Source: an uncultured Ruminococcus sp.
GTDB lineage: Bacteria > Bacillota > Clostridia > Oscillospirales > CAG-272
NCBI GenBank assembly: GCA_902783755.1
Contig: CACZSC010000071.1
Span: forward strand, 1-13,327
DNA: 13,327 nt
Direction: 5' to 3'
Under the pieces are notes generated by a model, which saw only the letters and a list, made by a program, of their open reading frames with translations, did not search any database and had not been told where the DNA came from. A program made the translations under genes and the position numbers. Shown here in pieces: positions 1 to 8,157 of the stretch. The first letter of the stretch is position 1. The number at the start of each line of letters is the position of its first letter.

Positions 1-37
1 CCGATATCTAGAGATATACTATATATACAAAAAGGTA

Positions 38-66
38 TGTACAAACGGCGCAAAATATGGTATCAT
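38..66 (+). promoter_or_regulatory. Promoter of the glycogen operon (sigma-A type, extended -10)
   Basis: A -35-like TGTACA (38-43, four of six matches to TTGACA) lies 17 nt before TATCAT (61-66), which is preceded by TGG, the TGn of an extended -10. Transcription would begin near 73, leaving a leader of about 27 nt that contains the ribosome binding site at 90-94. The position fits the glgB start at 100 and argues against the in-frame ATG at 37, which would lie upstream of the transcript. A second -10-like TATACT sits at 15-20, but its -35 would lie outside the window. This is a reading of consensus elements only. Confidence 0.6.
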
Positions 67-89
67 GCATATGTGAAAAAATGTCTTTT

Positions 90-94
90 GGAGG
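90..94 (+). promoter_or_regulatory. Ribosome binding site deciding the glgB start
   Basis: GGAGG ends 5 nt before the ATG at 100. The in-frame ATG at 37 has only a weak AAAAGG-like stretch before it, and its first 21 codons overlap the promoter. This supports the start at 100. Confidence 0.75.
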
Positions 95-99
95 ATGCG

Positions 100-1962
100 A
101 TGGACGGCTTCACCGCTGAGAGAAAACAGAGATTTTCCCAGGGCATATCCGATGACGCATACCGCTTCATGGGAGTGCATCTGATCGAGAACACAGGGTA
201 CATTTTCAGAGTCTGGGCACCTAACGCGAGAAGCGTGAGACTGGTGGGAGACTTCAACTACTGGAACACTTCCGACATAATGATGCAGTATACCGACGGA
301 GGCATATGGGAGGCAATCGCCCCCAACGCGAAGGAAGGGGACAAGTATAAGTACTACATAGAGAGGAACGACGGCACGTTCGTGTACAAGAGCGACCCCT
401 ACGCCTTCAGACAGGCGTCCCTTCCGGATACGTCCAGCATGGTCTGGGAGCCCGGCGGGTTCGGCTGGAATGACGGCGGTTGGCAGGAGGCCAAAAAGAG
501 CACGAACATCCTTGAGAGCCCCGTAAACGTGTACGAGGTGCATCTCGGATCCTGGAGGAGGCACTGGGACGGGTCATATTATTCCTATGACGACATGGCC
601 AATGAGCTTGTGCCCTACGTGAAGGAAATGGGATATACCCATATCGAGCTCATGCCCCTGACCGAATATCCGTACGACGGATCCTGGGGATACCAGGTGA
701 CCGGATACTACGCTCCGACTCACAGATACGGGCATCCTGAAGGCCTGATGCACCTGATAGACGAGTGCCACAGAAACGGCATCGGGGTCATTCTGGACTG
801 GGTGCCGGCCCACTTCCCGAAGGACGAGCCGGGGCTTTACCAGTTCGACGGTTCCTGCTGCTACGAACTGTCGGATCCCATGATGAATGAGCATACCCAG
901 TGGAGCACGAGGATCTTCGACTACGGCAGATACGAGGTGTGTTCCTTCCTTATTTCGAGCGCCCTGTTCTGGATAAGGGAATACCATGTGGACGGCATCA
1001 GGGTGGACGCCGTGGCATCCATGCTCTACCTTGATTACGGCAGGAGCGTGTACAAGCCCAATGTGTTCGGCGGCAACTACAATCTCGAAGCTATCGAATT
1101 CTTCAAGAAACTGAACAAGGCGGCTTTCACCGAATCTCCGGGCGTCATGATGATCGCCGAGGAATCCACTGCGTTCCCCAATGTGACCAAGCCCGACTAC
1201 TGCGGAGGCCTGGGATTCAATTTCAAGTGGAACATGGGCTGGATGAACGATATGCTCAGGTACATGAAGGAGGATCCGCTGTTCAGGAAGGATCACCATA
1301 ATGAGCTGACGTTCTCCCTTACATACGCCTTTTCCGAGAACTACATACTGCCGCTTTCCCACGACGAGGTGGTGCACTGCAAAGGCTCCCTCATAGGCAA
1401 GATGCCCGGGGAGTACTACCAGAAGTTCGCCAATCTCAGACTGCTGTACGGATATATGATGGCCCATCCCGGAAAGAAGATGGTGTTCATGGGAGGAGAG
1501 CTGGCCCAGTTCGCAGAATGGGACTTCTCAAAGGGCCTTGACTGGTTCCTGCTCGACTACGACTCCCACAGGATGCTGAAGACCTATGTGTGCGAGCTAA
1601 ACCACTTCTACAGGGAGCATCACGAGTTCTGGGACAACGAACAGGGATGGGACGGATTCAAGTGGATAAGTCTTGAGGACAGAGACAACAGCGTCGTGGC
1701 GTTCCGAAGGATCGCGAAGAACGGCGACGAAGTCATATGTGTGTTCAATTTCACGCCTGTCACGAGAGAGCATTACCGCATCGGTTTCCCGGAAAAGGGA
1801 GTATACGACGTGCTGCTGTCGTCCGATTTCGGTAAATACTGGGGTACCACGACCCCGCTGTATCCGGTGGAGACCGAAGAGATACCAATGCACGGACTGC
1901 AGTATTCAGGCGAACTCACAGTTCCGCCTTTGTCAGCTACTTTCTACAAAATCAAAAAATAA
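100..1962 (+). CDS. glgB: 1,4-alpha-glucan branching enzyme GlgB
   Basis: GlgB cuts an alpha-1,4-glucan chain and rejoins the piece through an alpha-1,6 bond, making the branches of glycogen in the cytoplasm. The product from the chosen start is 620 residues, close to short Gram-positive GlgBs that lack the extra N-terminal module. A CBM48-type beta-sandwich occupies roughly residues 20-110 (FRVWAPNA, GDFNYW). A GH13 barrel follows with DGIRVDA carrying the nucleophile Asp303, IAEES with the acid/base Glu354 and LSHDE with His421-Asp422, then a C-terminal beta domain from about 510. The start at 100 is preferred over 37 because of GGAGG at 90-94 and the promoter at 38-66. It opens the operon, and glgC follows after 18 nt. 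All GH13 catalytic residues are present, so it should be active. Confidence 0.95.
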   Translation: MDGFTAERKQRFSQGISDDAYRFMGVHLIENTGYIFRVWAPNARSVRLVGDFNYWNTSDIMMQYTDGGIWEAIAPNAKEGDKYKYYIERNDGTFVYKSDPYAFRQASLPDTSSMVWEPGGFGWNDGGWQEAKKSTNILESPVNVYEVHLGSWRRHWDGSYYSYDDMANELVPYVKEMGYTHIELMPLTEYPYDGSWGYQVTGYYAPTHRYGHPEGLMHLIDECHRNGIGVILDWVPAHFPKDEPGLYQFDGSCCYELSDPMMNEHTQWSTRIFDYGRYEVCSFLISSALFWIREYHVDGIRVDAVASMLYLDYGRSVYKPNVFGGNYNLEAIEFFKKLNKAAFTESPGVMMIAEESTAFPNVTKPDYCGGLGFNFKWNMGWMNDMLRYMKEDPLFRKDHHNELTFSLTYAFSENYILPLSHDEVVHCKGSLIGKMPGEYYQKFANLRLLYGYMMAHPGKKMVFMGGELAQFAEWDFSKGLDWFLLDYDSHRMLKTYVCELNHFYREHHEFWDNEQGWDGFKWISLEDRDNSVVAFRRIAKNGDEVICVFNFTPVTREHYRIGFPEKGVYDVLLSSDFGKYWGTTTPLYPVETEEIPMHGLQYSGELTVPPLSATFYKIKK

Positions 1963-1980
1963 TCTGAGGAGGACCGCATC

Positions 1981-3171
1981 ATGACCTTTCGAAAGAAAGA
2001 GTGCGTAGCAATGATCCTGGCGGGCGGGCAGGGAAGCCGCCTGATGGTTCTGACCGAGAACACGGCAAAGCCCGCCGTTCCTTTCGGCGGCAAGTACAGG
2101 CTGATCGATTTCCCCCTTTCGAACTGCGTCAATTCGGGCATCGACACGGTCGGCATCATGACACAGTACCAGCCGCTGCAGCTTAACGAGTACATCGGAA
2201 ACGGGCAGCCCTGGGGGCTCAACAGCACCAACGGAGGCATCCACGTGCTTTCGCCATACTCCAAAAGCCAGAACTCGGAGTGGTACAAGGGGACCGCGAA
2301 CGCGATCTACCAGAACCTTTCCTTCATGGAAAGATACAGCCCGTCGCATGTGCTGATCCTGTCGGGCGACCACATATACAAGATGAATTACGCTAAGATG
2401 CTGACCTCCCATGTGCGCAACAACGCGGACTGCACCATAGCCGTACTGGAGGTCCCCATCGAAGAGGCTTCCAGGTTTGGCATAATGAACACAGACAAAA
2501 ACGGCAGGATACTTGAGTTCCAGGAAAAACCGAGGGAACCGAAGAGCACCAAGGCGTCCATGGGCATCTACATCTTCAGGTGGGAGATGCTGAAGAAATA
2601 CCTTGTCGAAGACAACGAGGATCCGGATTCCAGCAATGACTTCGGAAAAAACATAATACCGAAGATGATCGCCGACGGCCGCAGGCTGTTTGCCTATGAT
2701 TTCGTGGGATACTGGAAGGACGTGGGGACGATCGAGAGCCTGTGGCAGTCCAACATGGATATCCTCGGGGACAAGCCCCTGCTCGATATGAGAGATCCTG
2801 ACACAAGGATATACGCCAGGAACTACGCTCACCCCTGCAGCTATATCTCACCGAAATCGCAGATAGTCAATTCCTATGTTGCGGAAGGAAGCCAGGTCTA
2901 CGGAAAGGTATTTGACTCGATCATTTCCACCGGCTGCGTAATAGAGGAGGGAGCAGAGATCCACAACAGCTTCATCATGCCGAACGCCGTCATAGGTAAA
3001 AGGTCGGAGATCCGGTATGCCATAATAGGCGAGGACGCGACAGTGGAGACCAACGCGAGGATCGGCGACAATCCCGAATTCTACGACAAGAAGAACTGGG
3101 GAATCGCCGTGGTGGGCAAGGACAAGGTTGTCGAGCGCAACACGGTCATGAAACCCAAGGAAGTATTTTAA
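1981..3171 (+). CDS. glgC: Glucose-1-phosphate adenylyltransferase (ADP-glucose pyrophosphorylase) GlgC
   Basis: GlgC makes ADP-glucose and pyrophosphate from ATP and glucose-1-phosphate, the committed step of bacterial glycogen synthesis. The 396-residue protein has the nucleotidyltransferase signature GGQGSRL at 15-21, the block KPAVPFGGKYRLIDF (30-44), SGDHIYKMNY with the metal/nucleotide aspartate near 130, and FQEKP with the sugar-phosphate lysine at 183. The C-terminal third, from about 290, has the hexapeptide-like pattern of a left-handed beta helix, as in known GlgCs. GAGGAGG at 1966-1972 sits 8 nt before the ATG. Residue 22, after GGQGSRL, is Met; this position varies in the family. 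In Bacillota, activity is commonly raised by the neighbouring GlgD, so a mixed oligomer is likely here. Confidence 0.95.
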   Translation: MTFRKKECVAMILAGGQGSRLMVLTENTAKPAVPFGGKYRLIDFPLSNCVNSGIDTVGIMTQYQPLQLNEYIGNGQPWGLNSTNGGIHVLSPYSKSQNSEWYKGTANAIYQNLSFMERYSPSHVLILSGDHIYKMNYAKMLTSHVRNNADCTIAVLEVPIEEASRFGIMNTDKNGRILEFQEKPREPKSTKASMGIYIFRWEMLKKYLVEDNEDPDSSNDFGKNIIPKMIADGRRLFAYDFVGYWKDVGTIESLWQSNMDILGDKPLLDMRDPDTRIYARNYAHPCSYISPKSQIVNSYVAEGSQVYGKVFDSIISTGCVIEEGAEIHNSFIMPNAVIGKRSEIRYAIIGEDATVETNARIGDNPEFYDKKNWGIAVVGKDKVVERNTVMKPKEVF

Positions 3172-3186
3172 GAGGAGGCGGCTGTC

Positions 3187-4302
3187 ATGAAGGCAATGGG
3201 CATCGTTTTTTCGAATATCTACGACAGCTCCCTCGGCGAGCTGACCAACATCCGCACCGTGGCCTCCCTCCCCTTCGGAGGAAGGTACCGCCAGATAGAC
3301 TTCGTTCTGTCGAACATGTCGAACTCGGGAATATACAACATAGGCATCATCACCAAATACAACTACCGTTCCCTCATGGATCATCTCGGGAATCTTTCCG
3401 ACTGGGATCTGAACAGAAAGAACGAGGGGCTTGTGTTCCTGCCTCCCTTCGTGAGCGGAAACACCGGAGTGTATAAGGGAAAGCTCGAGGCCCTTTATTC
3501 GGCCATAAGGTTCATAGACAACCCGGCGTACGATTACGTGATCCTGTGTGACACCACGGTCATATGCAACATCGATTTCAAGGACGCCATCAGGAAACAT
3601 ATCCAGACCGGCTGCGACGTCACCATCCTCGCGAACAGGGAAAAGGCGGATCCGAAAAAGAAGCATCCGCTGGTCCTGAAGGCAGACAGGAGCAATGAGG
3701 TCACCGAGATCCTCATAAACGCTCCGGCAAAGGAAGACTCCTTTGTGGGCATGGGGATGTTCATATTCAACCGGAAGGCGCTGATAGACATCCTTGAAGA
3801 GTCGAATTCAAAAGGTCTGGTCCATCTGGAAAGAGACTACCTGCAGAAGAAGTTCAACGAGAACGCCATAGAGCTTTCAGTATATCCGGTGGAGGGCATA
3901 GTCCTCAGGAACGAGGATGTCAGAAGCTATTACGCCAACAACATGGCGCTGCTCGAGGAAAAAGTCCACGTGGGGCTGTTCAACAATGAACGCCCGATCT
4001 ACACGAAGGTCCGTGACGAGGCCCCGACATATTACGGCGAGGGATCGTCAGTCTCCAACAGCCTTGTGGCAGACGGCTGCAGACTGTACGGAAACGTGGA
4101 CAGCAGCATAGTGTTCAGGGGTGTCACGGTGGAGAAGGACGCGTCCGTGAGGTCATGCATTGTCATGCAGGGGACCAGGATCGGAAGGAACGCGAAACTT
4201 GAATGCGTGATCCTTGACAAGAACGTGACGGTCTCGGAGGGAGCCGTACTGATGGGCACCCCCGTACATCCCGTCATAATCGGGAAGGGGGAGACGGTAT
4301 GA
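3187..4302 (+). CDS. glgD: GlgC-like regulatory subunit GlgD
   Basis: This 371-residue protein is a GlgC paralogue typical of Bacillota glycogen operons, where GlgD has little or no catalysis of its own and joins GlgC as a partner subunit. It keeps the fold markers PFGGRYRQIDFVLSN (about 29-43), GVYKG and the C-terminal hexapeptide repeats. It has lost the GGxGxRL loop, replaced by SNIYDSSLGEL near residues 9-19, and the SGDH motif, replaced by LCDTTVICNID. Both losses argue against an independent pyrophosphorylase. GAGGAGG at 3172-3178 lies 8 nt before the start. Its last codons overlap the glgA start in an ATGA arrangement, suggesting translational coupling. The role is inferred from family knowledge and the missing motifs. 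Confidence 0.92.
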   Translation: MKAMGIVFSNIYDSSLGELTNIRTVASLPFGGRYRQIDFVLSNMSNSGIYNIGIITKYNYRSLMDHLGNLSDWDLNRKNEGLVFLPPFVSGNTGVYKGKLEALYSAIRFIDNPAYDYVILCDTTVICNIDFKDAIRKHIQTGCDVTILANREKADPKKKHPLVLKADRSNEVTEILINAPAKEDSFVGMGMFIFNRKALIDILEESNSKGLVHLERDYLQKKFNENAIELSVYPVEGIVLRNEDVRSYYANNMALLEEKVHVGLFNNERPIYTKVRDEAPTYYGEGSSVSNSLVADGCRLYGNVDSSIVFRGVTVEKDASVRSCIVMQGTRIGRNAKLECVILDKNVTVSEGAVLMGTPVHPVIIGKGETV

Positions 4303-5738
4303 ACATAGTTTTCGCCGCCAGCGAAGCTGCTCCCTACATGAAGACCGGCGGCCTGGGTGACGTTGCCCAGGCTTTACCCTTGGCTCTCTCAAAGTACAGC
4401 GGGAGCCGTGTGCTCCTTTTCATCCCCTTCTATGGCAGCATAAAGAGGGATCCCGCGTTCAAGACGGAACTGGTCTCCGAGTTCGAGCTGAAACTGGGCT
4501 GGAGAGGACAGTACGCGGGACTTCACAGGCTGGTGTCCAGAAGGCGCAAGCTGGAAGTGTACTTCATAGACAACGAACTGTATTTCTGCAGGGACAGGGC
4601 GTACGGCTACTCTGACGACGGGGAAAGGTTCGCATTCTTCTCGAAGGCGATACTTCAGTCCCTTGTGATTCTCGGAGAAAAGCCGGACATCATCCACTGC
4701 AACGACTGGCAGACCGCTCTGATCCCAACGTTCCTCCACGCTTTCTATCATGACAAGCTGGGAACTGCAAAGACGGTGTTCACCATACACAATATCGAGT
4801 ACCAGGGCTGGGTCCATCCGTATTTTCTGGGCGACGTGCTCGGACTTCCCGTGTCGTATGACAGCACGTTCAAGTTCGGCGACCAGCACAACTTCATGAA
4901 GAGCGCTATACTGAAATGCGACGCGCTCACCACCGTATCAAGGACCTATGCCAAGGAGATCTGCTACCCGTACTATGCCCACGGTCTGCATGACATCATC
5001 AACGACCACGCGTTCAAGCTGACGGGCATCGTGAACGGGATAGACACCGACGTCAACGACCCGGCGACGGATCCGAACGTATTCCATCCGTACGACGTAT
5101 CCAACGTTTTTGAAGAGAAGCCGAAGAACAAGGCGGACCTGCAGAAGGAACTGGGGCTCCCCATCCGTCCTGACGTGCCGCTCATCGGCATAGTATCCCG
5201 CCTTGTGGAACACAAGGGAATGTCGATCCTCTGCGAATCCCTGGAGAAGATCGCGTCAATGGACGTGCAGTTCGCGGTGCTGGGCACCGGAGACAGCGAA
5301 TACGAGTCATGGCTCAAGTCGGAGGCGGAACGTCATCCCGACAGGTTCTCCGTGAACATCAGGTTCGGAAAGCATCTGGCTTCCAGGATCTATGCCGGAG
5401 CCGACATATACATCATGCCGTCCAAGAGCGAGCCCTGCGGGCTGTCGCAGCTTCTTGCGATGCATTACGGCACGGTGCCGGTGGTCCATGAGACCGGAGG
5501 ACTCAAGGATACCGTCGCGCCGTTCTTCCCTGATACCGGCGAAGGCACCGGATTCGTGTTCAGGGGATTCACGGGCCCCGACATGATGGATTCCCTCAGG
5601 AGCGCGGTGGATCTGTACAACGGGGACAGGGACTCTTGGAACAAACTGGTCATGAACTGCATGACAAAGGACGTTTCCTGGAAACTGCCCGCAGGCGAGT
5701 ACATGGAACTGTACCGCAGGATCACAAACAAGAAATAA
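4299..5738 (+). CDS. glgA: Glycogen (starch) synthase GlgA, ADP-glucose type, GT5
   Basis: GlgA transfers glucose from ADP-glucose to the non-reducing end of a growing alpha-1,4-glucan. The 479-residue product has the GT5 layout: KTGGLGDV beginning with the ADP-glucose-binding Lys15, TIHNIEYQG in the N-terminal domain, then a C-terminal GT-B domain with VSRLVEHKG (Arg301, Lys306) and SEPCGLSQL containing Glu378, followed by ETGGLKDTV. Length and all key residues match active bacterial enzymes. The ATG overlaps the glgD stop (ATGA), and AAGGGGGAG at 4285-4293 provides a ribosome binding site inside the glgD end, so synthesis is probably coupled to glgD. It is followed 16 nt later by glgP. Confidence 0.96.
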   Translation: MNIVFAASEAAPYMKTGGLGDVAQALPLALSKYSGSRVLLFIPFYGSIKRDPAFKTELVSEFELKLGWRGQYAGLHRLVSRRRKLEVYFIDNELYFCRDRAYGYSDDGERFAFFSKAILQSLVILGEKPDIIHCNDWQTALIPTFLHAFYHDKLGTAKTVFTIHNIEYQGWVHPYFLGDVLGLPVSYDSTFKFGDQHNFMKSAILKCDALTTVSRTYAKEICYPYYAHGLHDIINDHAFKLTGIVNGIDTDVNDPATDPNVFHPYDVSNVFEEKPKNKADLQKELGLPIRPDVPLIGIVSRLVEHKGMSILCESLEKIASMDVQFAVLGTGDSEYESWLKSEAERHPDRFSVNIRFGKHLASRIYAGADIYIMPSKSEPCGLSQLLAMHYGTVPVVHETGGLKDTVAPFFPDTGEGTGFVFRGFTGPDMMDSLRSAVDLYNGDRDSWNKLVMNCMTKDVSWKLPAGEYMELYRRITNKK

Positions 5739-5754
5739 ACATCTGGAGTTTTAA

Positions 5755-8157
5755 ATGGATAGAAACGAAGCATTAAAAAAGCTGAACGACACTTCTACGA
5801 GGCTCTTCTCCCTCAATCTCAACGAATGCACTGACAAGCAGGCATACAAGGTGGTCTGCACACTGCTCAGGGAGACGCTTGCGGCCAAAAGGAAGGAGTT
5901 CAGGAAAAACAGGAACCCTGACGGAAGAAAAAAAGTCTACTATATGTCCATGGAGTTCCTTGTGGGCACGTCGCTCAGAAACAACCTGTACAATCTCGGC
6001 GAGGAGGAAGTGTTCAGAGACGTTCTCAGAGAGCAGGGCATCGACATAGAGCATCTGTACGCCCTGGATCCTGACGCAGGTCTCGGAAACGGCGGCCTCG
6101 GTCGTCTTGCGTCATGCTACCTTGACAGTCTGACGGGGAACGACCTTCCCGCAACAGGATTCTCCATCAGATATGAGTTCGGTATCTTCAAGCAGAAGAT
6201 CATCGACGGATGGCAGACCGAATTCCCGGACAACTGGCTGGAAAGAGGCGAGGTATGGCTACAGCCCAGAGACGATGAAGTCTATGAAGTGAAGTTCGGC
6301 GGAAGAGTGTCCGAATGGTACGACAACGGAAAATTCAGGGTCGCCCAGACGGGTTACCAGAGCGTCATGGCGGTACCCTATGACATGTATATATCTGGAT
6401 ATGACTGCGAAGCCGTGAACAAGCTGGTGCTCTGGAGCGCCAAGCTTCCCAGCTTTGACATGAACGCCTTCTCAAGGGGCGAATACGTGCGCTCCCTTGA
6501 AAAGAACACCATGGCTGAGGTCATCTCGAAAGTCCTTTACCCCGCGGACGACCACGATGAGGGAAAGAGGCTGCGCCTCAAGCAGCAGTATCTGCTGGTC
6601 AGTGCGTCGCTTCAGAGCATAATCGTCCACTATCTGAACAGCCATGAGAGCCTTGACGATCTGGCGGATTTCGTGGCGATCCACATCAACGACACCCATC
6701 CGGCCCTTTCCATCCCCGAACTCATGAGACTGCTCATGGATGAACACGGGTATACCTGGGACGACGCCTGGGAGATCTGCGTGAAGACTTTCTCGTATAC
6801 CAACCACACGGTCATGAGCGAGGCGCTGGAGCACTGGAGCGAATGGCTGTTTGACGAACAGCTCCCGAGGATCTATTCCATAGTCAGGGAGATCAACCGC
6901 CGCCAGCGGGAAAGACTCGAAAAACTCTACCCCGGCGATTGGGGCAGGATCGAGAAGATGGCCGTCATATCCGGCGGAGAGGTCAGGATGGCGAACCTGT
7001 GCCTGGCCTGCTGCCACATAGTCAACGGTGTATCAAAACTCCACACCCAGATACTTGAGAACGATACGTTCCGTGAGTTCTACGAGGAGGATCCGTCCAG
7101 ATTCACGAACGTCACCAATGGCATAGCATACAGGCGCTGGCTGGGGCAGGCAAACCCGCTGCTTACCTCATACCTGAAAGAAATCATCGGCGACGGGTTC
7201 ATGAGGGATGCCAACGAGCTTGAAAAGCTCCTTGAGTACAAGGATGACAAAAACGTCCATGAGGAGCTCGCAAAGATAAAGCTGGAGAACAAGAAGCGCC
7301 TCGCAAAGTACATCGCGGAGAAGAACGGCGTGAACGTGGATCCGGGTTCGATCTTCGATGTCCAGGTGAAGAGACTTCACGAATACAAGCGCCAGCTTCT
7401 GAACGTCCTGAACATCCTGCACTGCTACAGATACATAAAGAACAATCCCACTGCTCCCTTTGTCCCGAGAACATTCATCTTCGGCGCGAAGGCGTCTGCG
7501 GGTTACATGATAGCGAAACAGATCATAAGTCTTATCTCTGCCATCTCCGACGTGGTCAACTCCGATCCCGACGTGAAGGGCAAGATCAAGGTAGTGTTCA
7601 TAGAGGATTACAGGGTCTCCCTTGCGGAGATCATAATCCCTGCGGCCGATATCTCAGAACAGATTTCCGTGGCAGGCAAGGAAGCTTCCGGAACCGGAAA
7701 TATGAAGCTTATGATAAACGGAGCGGTCACCCTCGGTACCCTTGACGGGGCTAATGTCGAGATCTGCGAGCAGGTAGGAAGGGACAACATGTTCCTGTTC
7801 GGCATGACCGTCGACGAGGTCGAGGCTCTCTGGAGAAAAGGATACTATCCTCAGGAATATCTGGACGCGGATCCTGAACTCGGGGAGATCGTCGGCATGC
7901 TGACTTCCGGCGTGCTTGGAAGAAAATTCGAGGACATCCGCCAGTCCCTCCTCACAAACAGATTCGGAAGGGCCGACCAGTATATGAACATCGCTGATTT
8001 CGCCGATTACGCAAGAGCACAGAAGCTCGTTTCGGAAACATATCTTGACCGCGAGAAGTTCATGAGAATGTCGCTGGTCAATATAGCCAAGGCAGGTATC
8101 TTCTCGGCTGACAGGGCAGTGCTCGAATATGCCGACCGTATATGGAGGATGCGGTGA
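5755..8157 (+). CDS. glgP: Glycogen/maltodextrin phosphorylase GlgP (GT35, PLP-dependent)
   Basis: GlgP removes glucose from chain ends with phosphate, giving glucose-1-phosphate, and thereby opposes GlgA. The 800-residue protein is of normal length for the bacterial family. Recognisable blocks include YYMSMEFLVG, GLGNGGLGRLASCYLDSL near residue 105, the HINDTHPALSIPEL block, TNHTVMSEALE, VKRLHEYKRQLLN and EASGTGNMKLMING, whose Lys651 should carry pyridoxal phosphate. TGGAG at 5744-5748 lies 6 nt before the ATG. The stop overlaps the next start as TGATG, coupling it to the GH13 enzyme, which fits phosphorolysis followed by removal of branch stubs. Preference for glycogen over maltodextrin cannot be read from the sequence, but the operon favours glycogen. 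Confidence 0.95.
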   Translation: MDRNEALKKLNDTSTRLFSLNLNECTDKQAYKVVCTLLRETLAAKRKEFRKNRNPDGRKKVYYMSMEFLVGTSLRNNLYNLGEEEVFRDVLREQGIDIEHLYALDPDAGLGNGGLGRLASCYLDSLTGNDLPATGFSIRYEFGIFKQKIIDGWQTEFPDNWLERGEVWLQPRDDEVYEVKFGGRVSEWYDNGKFRVAQTGYQSVMAVPYDMYISGYDCEAVNKLVLWSAKLPSFDMNAFSRGEYVRSLEKNTMAEVISKVLYPADDHDEGKRLRLKQQYLLVSASLQSIIVHYLNSHESLDDLADFVAIHINDTHPALSIPELMRLLMDEHGYTWDDAWEICVKTFSYTNHTVMSEALEHWSEWLFDEQLPRIYSIVREINRRQRERLEKLYPGDWGRIEKMAVISGGEVRMANLCLACCHIVNGVSKLHTQILENDTFREFYEEDPSRFTNVTNGIAYRRWLGQANPLLTSYLKEIIGDGFMRDANELEKLLEYKDDKNVHEELAKIKLENKKRLAKYIAEKNGVNVDPGSIFDVQVKRLHEYKRQLLNVLNILHCYRYIKNNPTAPFVPRTFIFGAKASAGYMIAKQIISLISAISDVVNSDPDVKGKIKVVFIEDYRVSLAEIIIPAADISEQISVAGKEASGTGNMKLMINGAVTLGTLDGANVEICEQVGRDNMFLFGMTVDEVEALWRKGYYPQEYLDADPELGEIVGMLTSGVLGRKFEDIRQSLLTNRFGRADQYMNIADFADYARAQKLVSETYLDREKFMRMSLVNIAKAGIFSADRAVLEYADRIWRMR
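8144..8148 (+). promoter_or_regulatory. Ribosome binding site deciding the GH13 start
   Basis: GGAGG inside the last codons of glgP ends 8 nt before the ATG at 8157. The upstream in-frame ATG at 8142 overlaps this site itself, so it is unlikely to be the start. Confidence 0.7.

Noticed and set aside
4..17. Inverted repeat ATATCT-AG-AGATAT at the left edge
   Set aside because: It is short, A+T-rich and at the window edge, without a T run or known operator pattern.
37..99. Longer GlgB starting at the ATG at 37
   Set aside because: It overlaps the promoter and lacks a good ribosome binding site, while GGAGG at 90-94 fits the ATG at 100.
574..1467. Long reverse-strand open frames opposite glgB, glgC, glgD and the GH13 gene (also 1933-2832, 2848-3666, 8007-9143)
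   Set aside because: They mirror strongly supported + strand genes with intact motifs, show no recognisable domains and arise from GC-rich codon structure.
8142..8156. Longer GH13 protein starting at 8142
   Set aside because: The ATG at 8142 overlaps the GGAGG that serves the ATG at 8157, and it has no site of its own.
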